From positions 8,323,424 to 8,387,423 of the forward strand of contig JAJEKV010000053.1 in NCBI GenBank assembly GCA_021234155.1: 64,000 nucleotides of DNA, in the 5' to 3' direction. Positions 26,275 to 35,840 of the stretch are shown here, piece by piece; position 1 is the stretch's first letter; every line of letters starts with the position of its first letter. The notes beneath the pieces are model-generated. The model made no database searches. It was not told the DNA's origin and worked only from the letters and a program-made list of their open reading frames with translations. Origin of the DNA: Isoetes taiwanensis. Lineage: Eukaryota; Streptophyta; Lycopodiopsida; Isoetales; Isoetaceae. The position numbers and the translations under genes are program-made.

Positions 26275-28016
26275 AAGAAATATCAACCATTGACCACATC
26301 TTCACGTTGCGAACTCTGATTGAAGACAGCAGGAACCGCTGTCAGGATCTTGTTGCTTTGTGGATTTTGCGAAGGCGTTTGACACTATGCCTCGGGAAAA
26401 ACTATGGGCAAGACTGCAACAGCTGGGGGTTCCTGTAGATTTGCAGAGCAGTGTATAAGCTATACGAAAGATGCTCGGGTCGGTTGCAGCAGACAAGTCA
26501 ACCATTTGATAGTAGTATCGGGGTTCGTCAGGGATGCCCTCTCTCCCCAACATTGTTTGGGCTTTACATTGATCAATTGGAGAGCTGGCTTGCTGATAAT
26601 GGGGGCGATGGAGCTCACCTTCTCTATCAGATCATCAGACAATTTATATATGCTGATGATGTGGACCTCCTAGCTTACACACCAGCAGACATGCAACGAC
26701 ATCTCGATGCCCTGGACGATATGCGTGTCAACCTGGCCAAGACTAAGGTGGTTTTCATATCATCTTCACGTCAGCCGAGGGTCCCCTCCTTCAGTTACCG
26801 AGGCCAAAATGTGGAAGTTGTATCCACATACAAATATTTGGGACTGGAGTTTCCTTCTACTATGCACTGGGACACATCCATACGGCTACGAGTGACGGCA
26901 GGCTGGAAGGCACTATATGCAATGCAAAACAATAGTCATAGAGCGGAGTTGTATGATTGGGCCCATCAGTCACACCTGTTCAAGGTCTTAGTGGAGCCTG
27001 TCCTTTTATACGGGGTGGAAGTATGGGGCCCAGTAGTATCACTTGCTACTTGGAATGACTTGGAGAAGGTCCAGAAAGCGTTCTTAATACGAGCACTGGG
27101 GGTGAAGTCCACAGTCCCATATCAAATTTTACTGCAGGAGACAGGATTCTTGCCTCTTCAGAGGGCGGCCCTTGATCGCCACATTGTCTATTTTCAAAAG
27201 GTGGTCAATATGGACGATGCTCGTCTCCCTAAACTAGCTTATATCATGGCAATGGAGCCGCAGTGCCTCAAGGCCTGCTGGAGGGAAAAGAGAGCTCAAT
27301 GGTTGGCTAGATGGAATGTGCAAGAGCACAGGTGCATACATGTGCAAACAGAGGCAGATCGCCATAGCTTGAGGCAATATCTTGACGCTTGCTTCCTCAG
27401 CAAGCTTTGGGATGCCAATGCCCTTGAACAGGTCAAGACAGCACACTACCAGCGCCACATAAAGCCCATATTGGAACGAGGCCTGCAATGCTACCTGCGT
27501 ACCCACTTGCCCATGAAAAGGCGCAGCACAGGGGCACATCATCTTCGCATAGAGACGGGCAGATGGATTGGTGAGCCACGCCAGGACAAGCTCTGTCAAT
27601 GCTGCCAAATGAGAGTCATTGAGGATGAATCTCATACCCTTCAAAGTTGCCCAGCATATGATCAAATTCGGACACGATATACTGAGTTGGTCAGGCCTGG
27701 CCAGCCGTTACATGTGACATTGAGCACAGCATCCGTACGGGTGCTGGGATCATATCTTCAGGAGGTTATGGACATGCGAGATCAGCTATGTCCTCGGGCA
27801 CACACTTGACATGTATATATACATTGATGTATACTTGTACAGTTTGACAGCATTCTTATTACTGCCACGGTTTTTCCCTCGAAAACCCTTCGGGGCGGGG
27901 GTTTTTTAACCCGGACAGTAATAAGTTTGCTGCGCTCCTTATGGGTCCCATAGGTCGATTGGCCTCAGTGGACGATAAAAAATCATTCTCATTCTCATTC
28001 ATTCTCTTATTCTTTT
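26275..28016 (+). mobile_element. 5'-truncated LINE, copy 1 (RT, C-terminal zinc motif, hairpin 3' end)
   Basis: This is a non-LTR retrotransposon, truncated so that the endonuclease and first RT blocks are absent. It starts in the RT fingers with FTLRTLIEDSR, then motif A in FAKAFDTM. Motif B is GVRQGCPLSPTLFGLYID and the catalytic motif C is YADDVDLL. The main frame runs 26451-27809 (452 aa). A frame change near 26440 separates motif A from the rest. The C-terminal region has LLQETGFLPLQRAALDRHIV and a CCHC-like motif, CQCCQMRVIEDESHTLQSC. The 3' UTR (27810-27983) folds into two hairpins and ends in a (CATTCT)n-like tail instead of poly(A). No target-site duplication was found. Clade assignment is open; the tail type argues against ordinary plant L1. 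Confidence 0.9.
27855..27982 (+). other. LINE 3' double-hairpin module, copy 1
   Basis: Arms CTTATTACTG (27855-27864) and CAGTAATAAG (27916-27925) pair perfectly over 10 bp. They enclose a conserved GGTTTTTCCC...GGGGTTTTTTAA loop that holds a CCC-TTCG-GGG mini-hairpin. A second hairpin AGGTC-GATT-GGCCT (27952-27965) follows GGGTCCCAT. Similar modules end the other three LINE copies with changed but still paired stems. It is probably the template-recognition structure used by the element's reverse transcriptase. Confidence 0.75.
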
Positions 28017-28048
28017 GAGACCAAACAAAATGTTGGGGAAAAAAATGC

Positions 28049-28318
28049 TAATAGAACTAGCCTAGGCCAACTAGCTAGCATATACATCAACTTCGGTCAA
28101 TCCTTAAGTTGTACTATCAATTTACTATAAATCATGTAATGACAAGAATGGTACTTGCATTCTAAGAATCATATTCCATCATTTGCAAACTGCTACAACA
28201 CTTAACAATATGCATGTTCCAATCAACATAACATTTAAACAAATGCATAACAAACCTACTAGACATTTGAACTATTAGTCTTTAGTTTTTATCCAAGCTG
28301 GAAAACTAGAAAAGAATG
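28049..28318. repeat. About 260-bp local direct repeat, left copy
   Basis: This segment matches 31267-31520 in the same orientation, with shared stretches such as ATCATGTAATGACAAGAATG and TTAGTCTTTAG. By eye the identity is roughly 85-90 percent. The two copies bracket a LINE, an RT fragment and an L1 insertion, so this is either a segmental duplication or two copies of an unnamed dispersed repeat. Confidence 0.8.
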
Positions 28319-28320
28319 TA

Positions 28321-29640
28321 TTTTTATCATCCAGGGAGAACCAATTGGTCTATGGGACCCAAACAATGAGAGCAGCTAGCATATTACTGTCAGGATTAAA
28401 AAACCCCGATCTGGAAGAGTTTTCGAGGGAAAAACCTTAGTAATAATAAGTATGCTGGTAGATTATATAATCATATAGTTAATTCAATACTGCCCTGGAG
28501 GACATAGCTAAGTCCATGCATCTATCACCTCATGAAGGTATGATCCCAACAAGCCTATGGAAACAGTGTTCAACAACACATGCAGCGGCTAGTTAGGCAA
28601 AAATAACTGATCATACCGTGCGCAGATATAATAAAATGTTGGCCAACTCTAAAGGGTGTGTCATTCCTCTTCAATGGCACCCTGTTGGCAACACCGACAG
28701 ATCCTGTCCTCACGTGCCTCCCGAGTCTATCGTCTTGTCTCAATGCGGAGGCAATGCGCACCTGTGCGGATAGAAGCTATCAGTTCGCGCTTCTTCGTGG
28801 GCAAATGGTTGTGCAAATAGTGTTGTGGACCTCAGGTGAGCCTGGAATTGACTTGCTACCGACAATGTGCCATCTTAACATGCACAGAACATCTTCATCT
28901 TAGAGCTTGCCAAGGAAGCAAGCATCAAGGTACTGCCTCAATGCATTGTGGACCTTCTCTGTTCGTACCTGCACGCATCTGTGTGCCTGTACATTCCATC
29001 GCTTGAACCACTGATCTTGCTTGTCCTTCCAGCAGGCTTTGATGCATTGTGAACCCATTGCTAGGGTCATAGCAACTTTGGGCAAATGGGCATCACCCAT
29101 ACCAACTACCTTCTAGAAGTAAATGATACGACGGTCTAGTGCAGCTCTCTGAAGGGGTATGAAACTCGTCTCTTGGAGCTGGATCTGATATAGAACTGTG
29201 GACTTTACCCCAAGTGCTACTCTAAGTCATTCTGTGCCTACTCTAAGTCATTCTGGATGGCAAGGGATATCAGTGGATCACACCTTTCTGCCCCGTATAA
29301 GAGATCGACTAAAGACCAAATAGGTGTGACTGATGATCCCAAGCATATAGCTCTGCCTTGTGGCCGTTGTTCTGCAAGAAATATAGTGCTTTTTACCCTG
29401 CTGTGATGCGCAACTTGATGGAAGCATGCCAGAGTAGTAGAAAACTCGATCCCCAAATACTTGTAGGTCGGCCACCTCCACAATTTATCCTTGGTAAGTG
29501 AAGGACAGAGGTCTTGGCTAATGGGAGGATGAAACAAGCAGCGCTCTAGTTTTGACAAAGTTAACTCGCATGTCAGTGAACCGGCAGAAAATGTCTGTTG
29601 TGTCAATAATTAAAAGAAGTCCTTTTAGCAGTATCTTGCG
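28321..29640 (-). mobile_element. LINE copy 2, decayed
   Basis: This is the same family as copy 1, on the opposite strand. The 3' end (plus-strand left) carries the GGGTCCCAT box, the AGACC-AATT-GGTTCT hairpin and the larger hairpin with arms TATTACT and AGTAATA (plus coordinates 28439-28445 and 28382-28388). Coding relics include DMRVNFVKTRALLVSSS, YKYLGIEF (29238-29606) and MGDAHLPKVAMTLAMGSQC (28900-29100), all alignable to copy 1. Several frame changes and deletions are evident. Its 5' end abuts the RT thumb fragment at 29645-29952. Confidence 0.8.
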
Positions 29641-29644
29641 ACTT

Positions 29645-29952
29645 CTTGTGGAATTCTGCAACCTCAAATCTGATGCTTGGGAAGCTGTTTGCTTTGATAT
29701 ATCTAAACCAAAGTGGCTGAAACCATTATCTATCAACTCAACAATATTGGAAGCCGCATAAGAAGGATTGGAATTGGCATATAGAAGTGGAAGGATCTGC
29801 GATAGAATACCATTTTTTGTCTGATGATATGGTCTATAGCAATCAATATGAATATATTTTAGAGCCGTCAATGGTTTAAGACACACAACTTGTAGCCGAA
29901 TGGCATACTTTTTTGCAACTGCATAGTGGCTTTGGCCACTTTGGAGAAACAT
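29645..29952 (-). pseudogene. Thumb fragment of an rvt/Penelope-like reverse transcriptase
   Basis: The fragment reads LKYIHIDCYRPYHQTKNGIL, then SQILPLLYANSNPSYAAS and IDNGFSHFGLD. It aligns with LKYIHASSCRPYHQARNVIL, SQILPFIYVNSCPSKAGS and IDNGFDRHGL in the larger RT locus at 46781-47290. This block follows the YxDD motif in that RT class. Only this part survives, and it runs directly into LINE copy 2 in the same orientation, either by insertion of the LINE or by chimeric retrotransposition. Confidence 0.75.
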
Positions 29953-30195
29953 ATTTAGGCAAATCTATAAAACATTTGAACTTGTATAGTGCAATCTATG
30001 AATACATCAATAGATGCATAAATATAGAGAGTTCAAAACATCATAACTTACGATTATTAAAAGAATGAACTCTTATCCAGACTTACTGTTGCTTCCAGCT
30101 CACTGTTCCATAGCTCATTTTTCCATATTGGTAGAACTACTTCATCATCACAATCTTCCTGACCATACTGACCTATAATGTATGATTACAAACAC

Positions 30196-31131
30196 TATTA
30201 GTATTAGAATTTATGCATGTGCATTCCCAAGCGAGGTGGAGGAGGGCAGGTATTATTTCTGTTGAACAGTGGTATTTTGGTATTGACATTGCTCCTTGGC
30301 AATGGTTTCAGGAGACATATGGGTTGTTGGATAAAGATATCAGTATATGGGCTTATGTAGCAAGTGCTCTTCCTCTAATTAAGAAGGTGGGTAACAAGAG
30401 ATGCTAGAACTTTGTTCAAGGTATTAAAGAAGGCAAGAAGCTAGTAAGTTCATGCTACAGATTGCTTACCTCCTCAAATACTTTATCACCTTCTCGAAAA
30501 TGGCACTTACAGACTTTGCCTTCTCAATGGCAATCCATCTGGAACCTTGTTTGGTCTAAATATAATCCTCCAAAGGTAAATGTTCTACTTTGGCAGGTGA
30601 TTCATCGCTCTTTGAGAGTTAATGAGATGGTTCATCGCTTTAAGCCAGGAGTAAGCCCACTTTGTCCAATGTGTGAGCGGTGCATTGAAACATTGGAGCA
30701 CTGTTTATATTTGTGTGCAGAGCTGAGTAGTCTTAGGTCCTGGCTGCATTCTCTTTTTGGAGTATCTTTGGATAGTCAGCACTTTCTTTTGGGTATTTAT
30801 CCAAATCAGTGGACTGCTTCTAAAAGGATTGCATTTCACATGGCAAAGTCTTGGCTAATATGGAGTGTATGGAAGCGAAGGCGAAGAAAGGTTTCTGATA
30901 AGCGTATCTCTTATCAGGTGGTGCTTCAAGAAATTCGTAAGAAGTTGTATAATTGCTTTCAGATCTCCAATTGGCCTGATCGTATTAAAATTCCAATATG
31001 GAGTGATCATCTAAAAGTGATTGATGCTTCAGGGACATTCCTTACTTCTGGAAGTACTTTGTAATATTTTGAGTGTATAATATGAAGTAAAACACGTTCT
31101 TCAAAAAAAAAAAAATTATTAGTATTACAAT
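30196..31131 (+). mobile_element. 5'-truncated plant L1-type LINE with target-site duplication
   Basis: The element (30211-31116) is flanked by TATTAGTATTAGAAT (30196-30210) and TATTAGTATTACAAT (31117-31131), a 15-bp duplication with one difference. It ends in a short poly(A) run. Its open frame (30462-31064, 200 aa) is the zf-RVT C-terminal domain of plant L1 elements: PPKVNVLLWQVIHRSLRVNE, then CPMCERCIETLEHCLYLC. Only this last part of ORF2 was inserted. The near-perfect duplication and intact frame suggest a fairly young insertion. This L1 is unrelated to the four LINE copies with microsatellite tails. Confidence 0.92.
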
Positions 31132-31266
31132 ATCAACATGCAACCAAAGGTATCAACTACTAAATTGCAGTCCATAATGCAGACATAAATGTAAAAAACA
31201 TGTTTCTCAAGTTACAAGTAACACTGGTTATACCAATGTATTGAAGTGTCTAAAAAAAACCAGTAG

Positions 31267-31520
31267 AACTAGGATAGTCCAACAAGCTGGCACATACATC
31301 AACTTCGGTCAAACCCTAAGTCATACTATCAATCCACTATAAATCATGTAATGACAAGAATGGTACTTGCATTCTAAAGAATCATGTTCCATTATTTGCA
31401 AACTGCTACAAAACTTAACAACATACATAACATTCAAGGAATGCATAACAGACCTATTAGACATTTGAATCATTAGTCTTTAGTTTCTACACAAGCTGGA
31501 AAACTAGGAAAATCAACTAT
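31267..31520. repeat. About 260-bp local direct repeat, right copy
   Basis: This is the partner of 28049-28318, in the same orientation about 3.2 kb away. It contains ACATCAACTTCGGTCAAACC and GGAAAACTAGGAAAAT near its ends. Confidence 0.8.
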
Positions 31521-31572
31521 TTTACATTCATACTCCATAATTTCTTAGTTGTGGGCAACTATTCTGTCTTTT

Positions 31573-31790
31573 ATAGCTAAACGAGGTGCACCCTGGAATA
31601 TCACAGTCGTGGGATTCGTCGATCCTACGACCCAGATCGTATGTTGGAGCCTCTAGGCATCTCTCGTTTCGCTTATAGTCATTTATGATTGGAGGCCCCT
31701 ATGATTCTGAAATATGAAATACGATTTCGCCTAAGGTTTTAAGGGGATATCAAACCTCTATACGGCTTTGCCTAAGATTTTCTGGAATAA
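31573..31790. repeat. Dispersed repeat, copy 1 of 2
   Basis: This segment matches 55517-55735 in the same orientation, 24 kb away. Shared stretches include TGCACCCTGGA, TCATTTATGATTGGAGGC and GAAATATGAAATACG. It holds an imperfect inverted repeat, GTCGTGGGAT...ATCCTACGAC. No coding capacity. It could be an unnamed SINE or MITE; I saw no convincing Pol III boxes or terminal inverted repeats. Confidence 0.8.
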
Positions 31791-31846
31791 TTTGGGGAAA
31801 TTCTATGGCTTGCATAATTTTTATCTAACTAATCTAATAATCTCTG

Positions 31847-32481
31847 ATGATGTTTTACACAGATGCACAGAGGAGACTCAATAGAGTTGGTAGTATGGAT
31901 CGAGCAATAGGAGTAGCAAGAAATTCAGATGATGAAGAATCCCAATTGTCTAAGACTGAACTCGAGGAGATATTTATTCATCTTAAACAGGAGGTAATAC
32001 ATGCCAAGGCAATCAAGAAAGCCCTGAAAAGAGGAGAGGTATGGAGATTCAATAGCCTTAAGCCGTTTTTCACAAATCTTTACCATAAATGGCAGCAGAA
32101 AAGAAAATTACATGTGCTGCTTCTTCTAGACTTCACTAATTTTCAGGCAGGAGTACTTGACAATCTCCTCACCATATTTGGTAGTAGGACAGTAGCAGAC
32201 TTCACAATACATGATCTGTTGGATGAAGAATGATGTGGATACAGGGATTTGAGCAGTTTTTCTAGTCCTATATAAGCAGTACATTAATTTTGTTGTATTA
32301 ATTTGGTTCATGGATCCATTCTATAAGGACCATGAATTTTGGATTTGGTTCATGGATCCATTTTATAAGGATCATGAATTTTGGACTATTAACTTAGGCC
32401 TATTAGGTATGTAAGATATACCATCTAATGTATCTATTCTAGATGCAATATAAAGAAAACCTTGCCCTCAAAAAAAAAAAA
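31847..32481 (+). other. Unrecognised 128-aa frame with duplicated 3' region and A run
   Basis: The frame 31847-32233 encodes an acidic-then-basic helical protein with LSKTELEEIFIHLKQEV and FNSLKPFFTNLYHKWQQKRK. No family is recognised. Its 3' region contains a 42-bp direct duplication and ends in an A run (about 32470-32482) after AAAACCTTGCCCTC. That layout suggests a retroposed copy (LINE ORF1-like or a retrogene), but no target-site duplication could be shown. Confidence 0.4.
32302..32385. repeat. 42-bp tandem duplication
   Basis: Units 32302-32343 and 32344-32385 both start TTTGGTTCATGGATCCATT and differ at only a few positions. Confidence 0.85.
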
Positions 32482-32489
32482 AATAATAA

Positions 32490-33864
32490 TAATAAATTAT
32501 AGAGTTATTGCTTTCCGAATAATCTGGAGTTATCCGGAGCACCAGTGGCCTCCTCCTTAACCACTTTGGAAGCAACCTCTGGTTCTCAACTCCGAATTGT
32601 TGCAGAGGAGCCCAAATAAGCTGTGACGATTTTACTTCTGCCTAGTTCTTTCTGCTATTTAGATTGCAATTTTTTGCAGCTCAGTCAGGAATTTCTGCAT
32701 CATCTTCCAGTGCTCCCTATAATCTGCAAACTAAATAATGGAGCGTAAACAACCTTAGGGATCAAATTTGATAGAGGAGCCAATGATCAAATAAAGTTTC
32801 AAATCGGCCTAGTTGGTAATTTTGTTGTCTACATACACATCTTAGATGTAGAAGGGATTAAAAAACTAAAACCAAATGGTTAATATGAGGAAGTGAAAAA
32901 CTAATATGGTTTTACACTTCTACTTTACAATTTCTTCATCGATCTACAGATCCTCCATGTACTGTGCAATTGTTTACAAAAATCCTCCCATGCAAGATTT
33001 TACCAAATTCTTCAAACATCTCTGACTTCATCAATAATTTACATTTGTCTATATAAATTTTCAAAAAACTATGCAGTTTCTAAGCAATGGAATGTGCTCT
33101 AGCTGGAAACACAATTCCACCATGCATTCAAATTGACTTGGACATTCATAAAATGCAATGGACCTGTCTTTCTATAGCTATAATGTTCACCATTATACAT
33201 CAAAGAGTAGCTTTTACTCTTTGAACTGGAAGTCAGAAAATCCTTTGGTGCAATTGTGGTCTCCTTTGGTGCAATTATGACCCCAGAATAAAAGTTGAGT
33301 TGCAAGACAATGAAATATAAAAAATACACTAATGTAAGTGATTTCCAGCTCCACATATGATAAAATATCATATGTGTACTTTTGTAGAATCTTCAAAATC
33401 CAACTGAAAACTCTAAAAGGACCTAAGTACAGTGTTCAATGTGGTTTTTATGGGGCTACCAAAATGGTAGAGTAATCAAATCGTTCATCACAGGCCAGTT
33501 TTGATTCTAAATACTTAGATTTCCGCATATATGCATCATTCTCATATCGTTCTGGCAAATATACTTACCTTGATAGAAATTATTCTGAATGTGCAGCTGA
33601 TACAATTGCATGTGCAGCTGATACAATAGAGCTGGCGCTTTTGTGATGTATGTAGTCTTTAGTAGAATCAGATGTATTAACCTTCAGATTTCGGTATTGA
33701 CAATCTGCAGAATATAAAGTAATATTTTATTTAAGAAAAGCTCAGAGAGAACTGCATTTCCATTCTTGCCCTGAAGGCTTAGTTTCAGAAGCCTCTTTGA
33801 GCATCCTTTAAATATCAGGGCTTATGATGAGGTTGATATGCTTACCTCTAGTTAGCTCCACAGA
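32490..33864. other. Spacer without recognised gene
   Basis: Short frames on both strands lack family signals. A small direct duplication (ATTGCATGTGCAGCTGATACA-like) lies near 33588-33625. Nothing else is supported. Confidence 0.45.
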
Positions 33865-35840
33865 TTAAAGGCTCCAGAATAGAATTGCATACATTAGGTC
33901 AGTTCTCTCCTTGCTTTCGCATGCCTTATTGCCGAGAATGGCAGCCCTCATGCAGGCAACTGCCATTCTACAGAAGGATTCGAGTAAGATAGTAATCTGA
34001 ACTTCTGCCATTGTCATACAAAGCTTTTGAACCTCATGCTCAATGTCTTTCATGGAACAAGAAATATTAGAACATAATATATGCTTGGTTGAAGTGATTC
34101 AACTGAGTTGATAAATTTATATCATATGCATGTTGAGAGATAAAAAAAAGGCATAGGACATTGTATACTCGTGGCAATTGTATGTTTATGTAGCACCGAA
34201 GGCATGCAGTATTCACATGGAACTTTAGTACCTTATGCAACTTGTTGATCTGGGTCTCCACCAGGAACAAGCTGAACCCACGCCATAACTGAGAATAGAA
34301 TAGAATAGATAATGCAGGTCACAGTTGCATACAACCATTTCGGAACAACGCATGCCAAGGTGGAACAATGTTTTAGAATTTCACATTCTGATATTGATTA
34401 TGCTCTATTAATGAAAATGCAGGTGTTCCATGTAGTGACAATGATTATACGCAGACGCAAGAGAAGTAAATACTTTACCTTTATTTGTTGAGTGTCCTTC
34501 AGATTCTTACTCGGAATTTTTCTTATGGGCATGTCACAAAAAAGAGAATATACAAATGAAGGAGATATGGAAAAGATGATGGACAACCTGTTCTTAAATG
34601 GAGCTTATTTTGTTCCATCTAGTTCAGAGTCAGGGGCTGTTTATGGGAAGGCATCCAGCCCTAGCCTCTATGCCAAACCTGCTACATATGTTCAGTTCCT
34701 TATTGCTAATGCAGAATCCATCTCCTGCAGTGCAGGTTGTGCATTTGCAGAGTTATTTATGGCAGCCTCTAGATTTGCTACACCAGAGCACACAAGAAAA
34801 TCATGGGAGGAATTTATAGGACACTTATACATCATCATGATGCCACATGTTTAGAACTATACAAATTGTACTATAATCTCTATGGTCCCTAGCTAAGCAA
34901 GCATCAATCTCATGCTTGAATTATTTGTTAAAGTAGCAACCTCGATCAGCAGCAACTGAAGGCAATGACTATCTTCATACTCTGCTGGTGCAGATGTCTT
35001 GTGATATCTATATCAATGTACCATATATTTGTTATGGTCAACAAGAAATATTATTTACTGGTCAAGATTTTCTCTACCTATATTGACAAGTTTCTTGTGA
35101 GCCTTTTCCATTTTCGGTTTAGCAGTTGTTGGATAAAGATATGCTTGAACCTATAAATGTTGAAATGAACAAAAGTACAGAGGGAAAGATCGCTTTACCG
35201 TGTCTGAAACAGACAGTACATGGGCCCGGCTGGTATGCTCATTTAGGGTGACGTGCCTCCATGTGCGTGAACCACGTTGGATCCCAAGCAAGGTTAAAAA
35301 TCCCTCCTTCTCAGCAATTCTTGATAAATATATGGATATAGCAAATGCAATGCAACAAGATAAGTGAGACCCTAAGCTCATGATCCTGGACTGCAACCAT
35401 TTGCAGCCCTAGCTCAAAAAGATTAAATATTTGAAGGAGCCAACAAAATAGAAACATAAAATCACATCACATCTAAGTCAGCCAAAAACTTATAATTAAG
35501 AATTGAAGCAGCAAGAGTACATTCCTTTAAAGCAAAATGGAGCACTGAAGTAGGCCTATAGAAATGAGTATGCAACCTTCTGAATTAGCGAACCCATAGT
35601 ACAAGACATGATTAGAAAACAAAGCATGGCTAGATTGATAGATTAGGAAAATAAAACATGCAAAATAACTGGAGACCAAGCTTACAGCAGCCTAAAATAC
35701 GAGAAAAATTAAATATCTGAGGGATATAATAAGAATAGAAACAGTTGCCTGTAGCCAGAAGAAGAACAAGGTGCTACGCACGGAGGGTTGCCCTCCAATT
35801 TCTCGAGGGTGAAGTGGCCTAAATCAAACCGTGAAGTCAT
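33865..35840 (-). other. Exon-like segments of an unrecognised minus-strand gene
   Basis: Four minus-strand pieces look coding. From 35840 a frame begins MTSRFDLGHFTLEKLEGN. 35199-35319 (acceptor TATCAAG, donor GTAAAG) contains EKEGFLTLLGIQRGSRTWRH. 34232-34288 (acceptor TATTCTCAG, donor GTACTA) contains GFSLFLVETQINKLHK. 33865-34053 contains IEHEVQKLCMTMAEVQITIL and CMRAAILGNKACESKERTDL. The last two phases do not join directly. I cannot name the protein. It may be a genuine gene with unseen exons or a decaying one. Confidence 0.35.
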
